Positions 38,045 through 47,528 of a DNA stretch of 64,000 nt are shown here, piece after piece. Location: the NCBI GenBank assembly GCA_951394045.1, contig OX595996.1, forward strand, positions 806,001 through 870,000, given 5' to 3'. The translations under genes and the position numbers were made by a program. Position 1 is the first letter of the stretch, and the number at the start of each line of letters is the position of its first letter. The notes under the pieces were generated by a model that was not told where the DNA came from, searched no databases, and saw nothing but the letters and a program-made list of their open reading frames with translations. Source of the stretch: Nitzschia sp. DOCU1 (lineage: Eukaryota; Bacillariophyta; Bacillariophyceae; Bacillariales; Bacillariaceae).

Positions 38045-41000
38045 CTACAGGCAACTAGAATTTAGATCAAAGACTTCGTTTGCCGGCAGTCGACGACGTA
38101 GCTGTTCAGACGGCATCGTCTTCGCAATCGCTGACGATGTATCCGGTCGTTGCCCTTGGGTTGTCGGGCTTGGACCGCAGGAAAACACGCGGCCAAACAA
38201 GGAGGGCTGAGTCGTCGGGCATGGATGACTCGTGGTCGATGGCGCAGCTCGTGCTGTTGGTTCAACCATTTGACTCGTGGTGGATGTCGCAGCTCGTGGT
38301 GTTGGTTCAACCATGCGCTGCTGACTGCGCCCTTGTTCTGGATTGCTGGACGTTGCCAGTGGCGAAGGCGTTTTGGTGGTGAGTCGAGGAATAAAACTCT
38401 GGTGGCTGGAAGTCATGGGACTTGGACGAGGAGAAGAGATTCGGGTGTGTGCGAAACCACCACTGCTTCGAAGTGCCCTTCTGCTGGTGGCATCGTGAAA
38501 ATTCGCCAGCTCTGCCTGTAGGTTTTTTTGCTTTTCAAGTAACTCGGCCATGAGCAATTCACTTTCGTCGCGTAATTTTGTAATCTCATATTCCTGCCGG
38601 GTCTTGGCTTCCGCGAGTTGTGTCCTGTATCGTTTGACGAGTTTACTTTGAACTGCCATTGATTCGTAACTGGCTTTGTGGTACTCTTGTTCTACAGCAT
38701 CAAAGATGTCCGCAACCAACTCCGAGTCTAGAGTGCGCAAGATCTGGAAGGTTTCCTCACGATGCTCTTGCCGAATTTCTTTCCAGTTCTCAATCAGGAT
38801 GTTGGCGCACCGCCTGCGAATGTCCGAAAAAATCGAAACGCCCTTGGACTTGACAGAGCTCAAAACACTCAACAATTGCAAAGCTGACTCCTTATCGATC
38901 TCTTTCATGGGGACATGATTGAGAAGCTGTCCTAGCAATGACTCATCCAAATCGTGCAAGGTAAAGTACTTGGCAATCAAAATGTTGATGTGGCAAGACG
39001 CAGACTTGTCGATTTCCGTTGAGGCGACGACCCGACCGAAGAAGTCCGGCTTGATTCCCCGGAGAAGATCTGACTCTGGGTCCATTTGCTTGATATTGAT
39101 GGCACACTTGCGTATGGCAATGTTCGTGATGCGTTCGTCGTCGTACAGATCCGCGTGTTCAAGGTAGTGCAGCATATTGCTTAAGTCCATGTCTCTCTGT
39201 ACGTACTCAACGACTTTCTTGTTCAGCATCCAAATTCCAAACACCCTTGACAGAAAACGAAGAGCTGCGGCGTTTCTTGTTGTTGTAAGAAGATCGTGAT
39301 CTGGCGAATAAATAAAGTCCAAAACAACTGGAACCAGCTCCGCTGGCCCGTCCGCGAGCTCGATGATCGTACTCCCTTGCCTAGAGCTGATGTGATCCCC
39401 AGACAAGAACATTTCGGCAAAGAAGGTACTCTTGTACTGTCCAACGGATAGTATGTGTTTGTGGACATGATATTCATCAATCTTCCCATCGTTACGATGC
39501 TTCACCTTCACTTTCCAGTCACTGAAGCTCTTGGTAGGATCCATACGCCAACTCAATGGCCGGTCTGCGTCGGCTTGCACGTGACTTGGACGATGTCCTA
39601 ATGTTTGGTTAAAGAGTTTTTCCACTGTGAAGGATTCTGCATGTTCGTAGTAGTCGGTAGGGTGACTTGACTCTCGCAACACTTTCGAAATGGATGCGTC
39701 GATCAATGAAGTCGCCTTACCCGTCTCGACAGCCTCTAGAAAGTCAACTGTAAAGTTCGACGGCAAACTACGCAACAATGCAAATAGGCGTTTTCGGTCA
39801 AGCTCGCTGGTAGTTTTCCAGTGGTACGCCATAACTTGAGCACATCTCTTTTGAAGGGGCTGCAACGAACTTGGGGCACCATATTCTTCGCAAATTTCCA
39901 GAAGTGGTAGAGCTGCTTTCCGGTGAATAATTGGCAAGATAGATACGGAAGAGAGGTCTTGAAACATGTTTGCATCAACCTCGTACTTGTGAAGAGCGTA
40001 ATACTCCATCACGAGTAGGCTTAAATGAGGGCTCACCCTCCTGCGATCAGTTTTCGGGCAAGAGAGGACCCTCAAGAAGAGGATTGGTCCCATTGCAGTC
40101 CAAAGCTCATCCGCAATATCAATCGACTCTATTTCCTCCCCGCACTTTGCTGCAATCATTTTTGTAACGACATCGTCACGATAACGCGAGCTTTCGGTGA
40201 TGTACGTGCTCATGTTTGCAATCGTGAGGTTGTCTAGAATGAATTCGGCAGTTAGCTTGAGAATGGGAGATATTTGGAACACACCTGCCAGATAGCGAAA
40301 TACCATGACATTTTGTGTGTCCAACTCTAAATCAAGGTCATGACAATATACGAAGTCGAAAATGTTCGAAACATAGGCCGACGATTCGTCCACCAGAGTA
40401 ATCTTTGTCGTCGCAGTACCTCTGGAGCGGAAAATTCTTTCCAGGTACTCGCTTCGACGTGGACCAACGCCGAGAATATGTTTGTGAACGTGATAGAGCT
40501 CACTTGTATCAGACTTGGTGCAGTATATCTGTATCGTAAAATCCGCAAGACTCTCGGCCGGTTTAATACGCCAACTCGGAAATCCTGGGCCCGTAGCTGC
40601 CTTCGCATCGAAGCTTTGACCGTGCTTGCGACTGATAACAAGCTCAGTGGCGCTATTCGTTGGTGTTTTTTCAACAAATCTCTCTGCTTTGACTGCGATA
40701 GGTGTAGGACAGAAATCTCTCGAATTTCGAACCAGCTCCTGATTCATTGAAGTCCCACTCGTCGACGTTGAAGTGACATCGAGAATATTAGCGGCATCCT
40801 CAAAGTCATCATCTACTTGCCATTGGACTGCTTTCGTTGTTTCTGTGTAGTCAAACAAGGGATCCCTTGTTTCGGGGAAAAACTTGTGCTCTGAAGTTTC
40901 TTCCCGCAGGGGCGGCTGGTGATCTTTCTTGGCTAGAAGATCGTCGATGTTATCAGGAGTGTGCTGGTGTATCGAAGCAGCCTCCCTCTTATTTGAAACT

Positions 41001-43876
41001 TTTTCTTGGAAAGCAGGCTCTGACCCGTGTTCTTTCTTGACGAGCATATCGTCGGAGTCGAGCGTGCGCTCGTAGATCGGAGGAACCTCCATTTCGGGAA
41101 GTGGAGTCTCTCGCTGAATTGAAGGCTCACGACGCTCAAATGTTTCTGGTTTTGAATTCGGGACTACATGCTCTCTTGAGGATTCCTTCCTTCCATGAGG
41201 AGGCGTCTGCCGCGGAGGATTGTTAGGTGGAGCGCCTGCATTTGCTGAGATTCCATGTAGGTTGTCAGACATTGCTCTTGGTGACCGTACAAGCTCGAGA
41301 GCACGATCGGCTTCTTCTCCCTTCTCGTGACCAGGCCGAGTTAGGCGACGATTCTGGATTCTCGTCGTCGGAGAGACGGACCCACCCATGTTCATCTGGC
41401 CAGAAGGTATTTTCTGTCGCCGGTGCACGCTATTTGAACTATCAGCGTCAGAGTTTGGTTGAGGAGCATGCACCGGTTCGCTTCTTGCGTTGTCATCCGA
41501 TGCTATTATGGGCGAAACTGTTTTTTTCGTACTACGGGGACGCCATTTTTTCTTGGTAGGCGCAGAGATGGGACTTTTTGCTTTGGCTTTTCCAGTTTCA
41601 AATTTGGACAGTCCCCTCTTGAAAGCAGATTCAAAATTCCTATCCGCAGAAGGCGTCTCTCCGCTACTGCAAGATGAGCTTTCCTTGAAAAGAGAATCAA
41701 CTTGTCCAGGGTTTTGTTCATCACCAGAGCTTTTAGGGGGCATCTCTCGCAGGACATGGTTTTCTGCCAATTTGACAACACCACGGTCTTCTGAACTTCT
41801 AGAACGCTCTTTTCTAAGCGTGGAGGATGAATCTAATATCTCTGTAACCAGTTTCTTCCCATTCTTTCTCCACCATTGCATTCTGCATTTAGGGAATCCT
41901 GGATCTTCCTCCTCCTCGTGCGTGGGACGACGAAAAGCGTTTAGCTGCTCGCTTTCATGGCTAGTGACACTGGCCACTTGTTTCACAGCGTTGAGTTTGG
42001 CGCACGATGATTCCGATATTTCACTCATGGATTGCTCGGAGCATGATGAGGCAGAGGGTGCCAAAGCAATCTCGATTTTCGGCATGCGGATATGTTCATC
42101 GAAATGACCCAAAAGAGACCTTTTAGGAAGAAAGAGTTCTCGTCGTCCTATATCGTTGCTAGGTTCACTTTTAGGCTCTTCAATTTCGCTGCCAGAAGAA
42201 ATCGCTCTGAGAAATGAAGCTTCGGCCTGCTCGTCTGCTCCTATTTTGCTTCCACCGTGAAAATCGACTGCGTTCAACGGTGATAGGGTATGATGTGATT
42301 GGGAAGCAACGGCGGAATCGTCGTCGCCGGTCAAAGTCGACGACACGTTTTCAATTCTTGCACGCTCGAGTACATCAAATTTGACATCTTCAGCATCGGT
42401 AGAGGGTGGACCATTGCTCTGATCTAGTCGAGGAATCTGAGTGTTTGTTGCAGACGACGCTGTCACTTTGGGAGAAGTATTCCCATGTGTTGGAGTGGTG
42501 CAAGACGATTCTCCCGAATCCGAAAAGTTCAGGGCGCTAGAAGAGGGCTGCTCCAGACGCCTTTCGGGGGACGGAAGTCCCGTCTCTACGCAATCTTGAA
42601 TAAGCTCGTCTTCGAAAGTAGCCCCGTTGCCGGAGAACTGGCTTCTGCTGGTTGGACTTGCGAAGCTGTTGACGTCGAGAAGGTTGTCTCGCCATTGCTG
42701 CTCGTTCGGATCTTCACTTGACGAAGCTTTTTCCTCAGTGCTTCGGGCATACTTTGCCTGTAACATTTCCCACCTTGCATCCACCTGAGCCGATGAGTCA
42801 TCATCACCGTCATGCTCGTCAACTGTTGGAACACTTGATTGCCCGTGGGCCTTGGTTTGTTTGACCGGACTTTCGACTTCTTGGACCACGACGACAGTTG
42901 CCAAGGTCTGTGCCACCCCCTCCTTCTTTCGGTTTTTCATTGAAAGTATAGATGCATGTGCTGGGTCAAAGTTTGATTCTTTTGTGCTTTCGGTCTTGTT
43001 GTTTGTTTTGGGTGTTTCGTCTTTTATTTCAGTATTGGGGCCTTGTTTTGGCATGGGGGTCGCATTGACATCAACAAACAAGTCTTTTCGACGTCGCGAC
43101 TTAATAGCGTTTTCCAGAGACTCCTGGATAGTGGCATGAGCAGCGGCCGCTTCATCCACATTTATCTCCTTCGGCGTCTCCACAATCATTTGTTGGGCGC
43201 TTTCCTTTGCCTGAGCCATTATGGCCATGCGTGACATTCGAAAATTGTTATAGACCGTTTTGATGTTGTCGTTTGCACTACTGTAAGATCCAGACAAGAT
43301 TTCCAGCGGAAAATCGAGATCACTCTTGTCGGAACAAGAAGATCTGCTTGATAAACTGTCTGTCATGGTTGAGCCAGATGCCCCTAAGCTCATTTCCACT
43401 TCAAACCCCATTTCCTCCCCAGAATGTTCTTCCCTATCCACATCATCCCCGCCCTCCTCATCATCCACCGACTCATCTTGGCGGTCATCATCAACATAAC
43501 GTGGAGTTGGTCGCCTGATGATTTTACTCTTTTTGGTATTGTAATCGTTCACGTTTTCTGAAGAGGGCTCTGAATCATCGGCAACGCCACATTTTACAGT
43601 GGTGCTTTCGGCCGATAAAGTTGGGGTCAACGGGGGAATTTCCCGGACCCTGACCCACCCTGAGCCAGTCTTTATCCTTGCTGTAGATTGATTCGTCATG
43701 GTCATGGTCGCGACACTATTCTTGGAATTGATGAAGCCATTCAAGACCGGGAACGGTGCTTGGCTGAAGTTCGATGGAGGTGCGATGGGTGACAAAATCG
43801 CATCAAATCGCGGATCGCAGGAAAAGCGATGGGTATGTGTTTGGCGAGCGTACATCGCTTTCCCTTTTCGCGCCAT
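38045..43876 (-). CDS. Very large protein with two BTB/POZ domains
   Basis: 1943 residues in one exon. The first 1080 or so are disordered, rich in Ser, Glu, Lys and Asp, with no recognisable domain. Two BTB domains follow: one at about 1105-1230 (ADFTIQIYCTKSD, then YHVHKHILGVGPRRSEYLERIF) and one at about 1445-1580 (FSDWKVKVKHR, then YHVHKHILSVGQYKSTFFAEMF). Each is followed by a helical BACK-like region of about 200 residues. A coiled coil (about 1740-1800) and a short tail with two near-identical copies of MVEPT-RAA-STTS end the protein. BTB domains dimerise or recruit CUL3 ubiquitin ligase; which applies is unknown. The start at 43876 is the first ATG; a later one (MTMTNQS) is possible. 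Confidence 0.82.
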   Translation of the reverse strand: MARKGKAMYARQTHTHRFSCDPRFDAILSPIAPPSNFSQAPFPVLNGFINSKNSVATMTMTNQSTARIKTGSGWVRVREIPPLTPTLSAESTTVKCGVADDSEPSSENVNDYNTKKSKIIRRPTPRYVDDDRQDESVDDEEGGDDVDREEHSGEEMGFEVEMSLGASGSTMTDSLSSRSSCSDKSDLDFPLEILSGSYSSANDNIKTVYNNFRMSRMAIMAQAKESAQQMIVETPKEINVDEAAAAHATIQESLENAIKSRRRKDLFVDVNATPMPKQGPNTEIKDETPKTNNKTESTKESNFDPAHASILSMKNRKKEGVAQTLATVVVVQEVESPVKQTKAHGQSSVPTVDEHDGDDDSSAQVDARWEMLQAKYARSTEEKASSSEDPNEQQWRDNLLDVNSFASPTSRSQFSGNGATFEDELIQDCVETGLPSPERRLEQPSSSALNFSDSGESSCTTPTHGNTSPKVTASSATNTQIPRLDQSNGPPSTDAEDVKFDVLERARIENVSSTLTGDDDSAVASQSHHTLSPLNAVDFHGGSKIGADEQAEASFLRAISSGSEIEEPKSEPSNDIGRRELFLPKRSLLGHFDEHIRMPKIEIALAPSASSCSEQSMSEISESSCAKLNAVKQVASVTSHESEQLNAFRRPTHEEEEDPGFPKCRMQWWRKNGKKLVTEILDSSSTLRKERSRSSEDRGVVKLAENHVLREMPPKSSGDEQNPGQVDSLFKESSSCSSGETPSADRNFESAFKRGLSKFETGKAKAKSPISAPTKKKWRPRSTKKTVSPIIASDDNARSEPVHAPQPNSDADSSNSVHRRQKIPSGQMNMGGSVSPTTRIQNRRLTRPGHEKGEEADRALELVRSPRAMSDNLHGISANAGAPPNNPPRQTPPHGRKESSREHVVPNSKPETFERREPSIQRETPLPEMEVPPIYERTLDSDDMLVKKEHGSEPAFQEKVSNKREAASIHQHTPDNIDDLLAKKDHQPPLREETSEHKFFPETRDPLFDYTETTKAVQWQVDDDFEDAANILDVTSTSTSGTSMNQELVRNSRDFCPTPIAVKAERFVEKTPTNSATELVISRKHGQSFDAKAATGPGFPSWRIKPAESLADFTIQIYCTKSDTSELYHVHKHILGVGPRRSEYLERIFRSRGTATTKITLVDESSAYVSNIFDFVYCHDLDLELDTQNVMVFRYLAGVFQISPILKLTAEFILDNLTIANMSTYITESSRYRDDVVTKMIAAKCGEEIESIDIADELWTAMGPILFLRVLSCPKTDRRRVSPHLSLLVMEYYALHKYEVDANMFQDLSSVSILPIIHRKAALPLLEICEEYGAPSSLQPLQKRCAQVMAYHWKTTSELDRKRLFALLRSLPSNFTVDFLEAVETGKATSLIDASISKVLRESSHPTDYYEHAESFTVEKLFNQTLGHRPSHVQADADRPLSWRMDPTKSFSDWKVKVKHRNDGKIDEYHVHKHILSVGQYKSTFFAEMFLSGDHISSRQGSTIIELADGPAELVPVVLDFIYSPDHDLLTTTRNAAALRFLSRVFGIWMLNKKVVEYVQRDMDLSNMLHYLEHADLYDDERITNIAIRKCAINIKQMDPESDLLRGIKPDFFGRVVASTEIDKSASCHINILIAKYFTLHDLDESLLGQLLNHVPMKEIDKESALQLLSVLSSVKSKGVSIFSDIRRRCANILIENWKEIRQEHREETFQILRTLDSELVADIFDAVEQEYHKASYESMAVQSKLVKRYRTQLAEAKTRQEYEITKLRDESELLMAELLEKQKNLQAELANFHDATSRRALRSSGGFAHTRISSPRPSPMTSSHQSFIPRLTTKTPSPLATSSNPEQGRSQQRMVEPTPRAATSTTSQMVEPTARAAPSTTSHPCPTTQPSLFGRVFSCGPSPTTQGQRPDTSSAIAKTMPSEQLRRRLPANEVFDLNSSCL

Positions 43877-44498
43877 TTTTCTACGTACCTCTTGGTATAT
43901 TTTTGCCTAAAGGTAATTCGCGTTGGATTCGCCAAACACCATTTATATACATGCTTGAAGTAAAAACATAATCGCTCACACGCCAGCCGAGCGCAAATCC
44001 GTCACGCAACCAAGATAGTCGTCGTAAAACCTTTGATCTCAATTACCATCGATATTTCTGGCCACGTAACAAACTAGACTCACCATAGAAGCGACGACCA
44101 TTTATGAAGAGCCTTTTGCCTTACAATGAACCAATAAAGTTATAAAGCAATACCGTCAAACCGTAACCTTGATCCGACTCATGGGAAATGTCGATCGGAC
44201 AAAGCTCGGACGTCCAATTGGATTTGTTCATAACCATATGGCTTCTCCCCTGATTCGAGCACGAACACATTCTATGGCTGCGCCTACAGAATGCTGTGTT
44301 TATTTTCCCTAATAGATAGCTGCCCCCCACATAGATTCAATCCACAACATTCGAAAATGTTAGGGTCACAATTCCTTGACTACAGATATCAAGCTGTGGG
44401 GGGCAGGAAATATTGAAAATGAACGCTAGTAGTCTAGCCTACACCGTACGTGATACATATGGACAGACTATAGCATTATGCTTTCGCGTCTTTATTCT
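43877..44498. other. Intergenic region between the BTB and TFIIH genes
   Basis: Holds the promoter of the BTB gene's upstream side and the 3' flank of the TFIIH gene. CTAGTAG at 44426-44432 is the only recurring word seen. No gene supported. Confidence 0.35.
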
Positions 44499-46145
44499 CT
44501 ATCTTGCAGCTGCATTGGCCCGCCAGGATCGAACAAAGGTTTGGATTCGTTCCGCATGTTTATATTGCAAAAATAGCTGATTCCGATTTTCACTCGACCA
44601 AACATGGGCGTCCAATCCAATAGCAAATTTTTTGATGGCTTGGAACTCCCCATGTAGCATGCATTGGTGCATGTAGACTTCGTTCCACGTCAATCGATGT
44701 CGCTCGCGGTCCCACAAGTAAATTTGATCCACGATGTTAGGTGGAATGGGGCTGGCAGTGCCCTGTCGGAGTTTTGGATGGGCGTGCTTCTCCAAAAACC
44801 GCAGGATTTGCTGGGCTTGAATGCCGAGTGTAAACGCGGCCTTGACACTGTCCCGAGTAATGGACATGAAGACTACATTGGGCAATCTTCGAATGGTCTG
44901 GACATCGCAAAATAGCCCCAGCATGCTGACATGTAGCTCACTGGTAGTGTAGGCGCATAGTTGAAAGTTCGTTTGGCAAATAATGGCCAAATGGCTTGAA
45001 TCGTGGGGTCGAGGATGCGCCAAAGCGGCTTCCAAAGCCTTGCTCGATAGCGTCCACATGCCACCGCCACCTCCACTAGCACCGCCATCGTTGTTGCCTA
45101 CTAGTTGCATAGCAATCCGGGTGGGATAAAAGATGGAAGTCTTGCCCACTTTTCTGACATATAATAGTCCAAACAGAGCCAAATCTTTCATGATGACACG
45201 TCCATCCTTGGACAGCGATGCCGCCGAGTAGCATTCGCCAAATCTGGAAAAGGACAGACAAATCAACACTAACAAAGCTTCTTTTTGTAAAGCTTGTGCT
45301 TTGGCGTGCGCTTCCATACTCTTCAAGTATTGCATAACAAAGTGCCAGACCTGCTGCGCATTATCTTGCAACATGAAATCGTAGCCTTTTTGAGTAATTA
45401 CCAAGGGGGCATCGTCGGGATCACTCCCCTTGTAATCCGGATCGGGCTGCATGAGATTTGTCTCTAATAAAAAGTGCGTAATGGCCGGGTTGGGCTGGAC
45501 TTGCATATTGGGTGTCCCCACCAAATAATGCAAGACGGCGTCCCACTGATCTTGGGTATACTTTTCCAAGTCTTCCAGGGTCATGGCGGGAAATCGGACC
45601 GGCTTGTCGAGGACGCGCGTTGCTTCTTGCTCTAGAAACTCGGTCTGCTCTTGCGTCAAAGCGTTCCATGGGGAAGCATCCAGTGATTGTAACGAGTCTT
45701 TCAATCCCTGAAAGAATTCTTCGGTAAGGGTAATTTCACTACTATTCGACGTTTCGTCTCCGACTTCTTGAATAATGGCCCACTGATAGAGTTCCTCCAC
45801 ATCGCGCTGCGCCTTTTCAGGAGTCTTGTACTTGGTCCAGATAGACAAAGCCGAACGAGAGAAGCTTCCTCCACAACAGGATAGTCGAATAATAACCTGC
45901 TGAGAAGTTTCCGGCAAACGCTGCAAGACAGCCCGGCATACGTAGCGCCCTCTGCCTTCATCCTTGTACAATTCCAGTAGGGAACTTCGAGGAAGATGAC
46001 TTTGCAGGTAATTCATTACTCCTGATCCACCAGAATTTGCCCCTTTTCTTGAAGTCTTGATCGGGGAGCTGGCGGACTTCTTGGCCTTTTTTGCGGCCGG
46101 CGGCGAGGACATCTCAGTGTCGCCCTTCTTGGCTTCGGTGGACAT
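44499..46145 (-). CDS. TFB2: TFIIH core subunit p52/Tfb2
   Basis: Subunit 4 of the TFIIH core, which anchors the XPB helicase for transcription initiation and nucleotide-excision repair in the nucleus. 548 residues. After a basic, low-complexity N-terminus (about 1-40, rich in Lys/Ser) come MNYLQSHLPRSSLLELY, a winged-helix part with FSRSALSIW, the long helical middle with LLVLICLSFSRFGECYSAASL, GLLYVRKVGKTSIFYPT, then the XPB-binding C-terminal part FQLCAYTTSELHVSMLGLFC and NVVFMSITRDSVKAAF, and a final IYLWDRERHRLTWNEVYM segment. Length and order match eukaryotic Tfb2. A Gly-rich insert interrupts the middle. Start at ATG 46145 after a short leader. Confidence 0.93.
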   Translation of the reverse strand: MSTEAKKGDTEMSSPPAAKKAKKSASSPIKTSRKGANSGGSGVMNYLQSHLPRSSLLELYKDEGRGRYVCRAVLQRLPETSQQVIIRLSCCGGSFSRSALSIWTKYKTPEKAQRDVEELYQWAIIQEVGDETSNSSEITLTEEFFQGLKDSLQSLDASPWNALTQEQTEFLEQEATRVLDKPVRFPAMTLEDLEKYTQDQWDAVLHYLVGTPNMQVQPNPAITHFLLETNLMQPDPDYKGSDPDDAPLVITQKGYDFMLQDNAQQVWHFVMQYLKSMEAHAKAQALQKEALLVLICLSFSRFGECYSAASLSKDGRVIMKDLALFGLLYVRKVGKTSIFYPTRIAMQLVGNNDGGASGGGGGMWTLSSKALEAALAHPRPHDSSHLAIICQTNFQLCAYTTSELHVSMLGLFCDVQTIRRLPNVVFMSITRDSVKAAFTLGIQAQQILRFLEKHAHPKLRQGTASPIPPNIVDQIYLWDRERHRLTWNEVYMHQCMLHGEFQAIKKFAIGLDAHVWSSENRNQLFLQYKHAERIQTFVRSWRANAAAR

Positions 46146-46765
46146 TTTTGCTGTTGCTTTGTTGTGCGAGACAAATCTGCTGTCGACGAGGAGATTCTTG
46201 TCCTGCTACTACCGAATACCAACGACGATAACCTAGGACTTTCTATTCCAGTCCACGAACTATCAGTGAGGTCCCTACAACGCTTCTGACCCTCTAGTCG
46301 GCCTCGAAACGGGTGCTTTGTGATTGAAATGGTGTCGGCAGCAACATCCCGCGAGGATAGCATCGCATCGGCCACAGCGCCACAAGTTTACGGGAGCGGG
46401 TTTGAAAAAGGGGGATGGACGATCCCGAAATCGGAGTCCCGTCGTTTTCACGACTGAGACGTTTTGTTCCGCGCGCCAGTCGGCCAACCGGAGGGAGAAC
46501 AAATGCTCACCCATTTCCTTCGGTCGTGATGCCGGCCGCCTCTTGTTTGGTGATTGGATGTGTCAAAAGACAGCTTCAGCGGGGTATCTTGGCAGCGAGG
46601 TTGAGGACTTTTCGGAAGTAAAAGACCATCTACATCCCTCCCTATTCATTACTGCAAGAATCAACTCATTAGTATAGGTCTTCCCGTTGTGATTCGCATC
46701 GTCGCCGCAGAGAGGACAGAACCGTCTTCATCGCATAATACTGCTTCATCACAAGTCTTGGACGC
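46146..46765. promoter_or_regulatory. Divergent promoter region
   Basis: Separates the minus-strand TFIIH gene from the plus-strand small membrane protein gene. Overlapping open frames occur on both strands (GC-rich), but none has recognisable content. No other feature seen. Confidence 0.35.
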
Positions 46766-47368
46766 ATGAACAACACGTCCCGATATCAACGCCATCATTA
46801 TCACGATGATCCTTCTGAAGTGGCCATGACAAACATCCATACAAGTATGGAATCCAGCACTGATGTAGAGTCAATATTCAATCCATTAGTGGATGCCCCA
46901 CCCACGCCACCGCCCAGGTCGTATCAACACTCGGCAGCACCAGCGCCATCATCCACTATCGCGCCATCATCATCGAGAATGGCAACGAGGGTCTGGGAAG
47001 AGCAACAGCGAGGAAGACGCTCTCCTAACTATTATTATTCATCGCAGGGAAATGATTTTTTCAAAAGTCCTGGAATTGTCTATGAATTAGAATTACGGCA
47101 AAGACAAGAACAACGGCAACGGAATCGGCGGCGGGCACTATTGGTGATCGGGTTACTACTATTCTTTTCCTGGCGAAAGAATCGATGGAATCGCCGTCAT
47201 CGGGCGGCGGATGTTACTACTGATATTGCCACCACGGCGGGCATTGACTTTGAAGATGACGAAATAGAAACAAACGACGACAACGTGATGTTCCAGAACT
47301 CGACTCTCCTCGAAGAGTATAGCGAGTCAGAGGCTGCAAACGCTTCTGTGGCCAATCCAGAAGGCTAG
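46766..47368 (+). CDS. Small single-span membrane protein of unknown function
   Basis: 200 residues. The N-terminal 100 are polar, His/Pro/Ser-rich (NPLVDAPPTPPPRS) with no signal peptide. A basic stretch (QRQEQRQRNRRR) precedes one short hydrophobic segment (ALLVIGLLLFFSW, about 124-136), followed by another basic stretch and an acidic tail. The pattern suggests one membrane anchor with a long cytosolic N-terminus. No family recognised. It is convergent with the rhomboid gene (160 bp between stops). Confidence 0.55.
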   Translation: MNNTSRYQRHHYHDDPSEVAMTNIHTSMESSTDVESIFNPLVDAPPTPPPRSYQHSAAPAPSSTIAPSSSRMATRVWEEQQRGRRSPNYYYSSQGNDFFKSPGIVYELELRQRQEQRQRNRRRALLVIGLLLFFSWRKNRWNRRHRAADVTTDIATTAGIDFEDDEIETNDDNVMFQNSTLLEEYSESEAANASVANPEG

Positions 47369-47528
47369 CCAGGGGGATGTGGAGACTTCTTGCACCATAC
47401 AGACCAGTGCCAAACGTTGTAGAGAGTATTGTATTGTATTATTGTCAATAATTAGTGTTATAATAGTGTTATGTATACACACTCGGAGTTTCCGTGTGTC
47501 ATTGTTTGTTAACCCCAAATGCCCCCAC

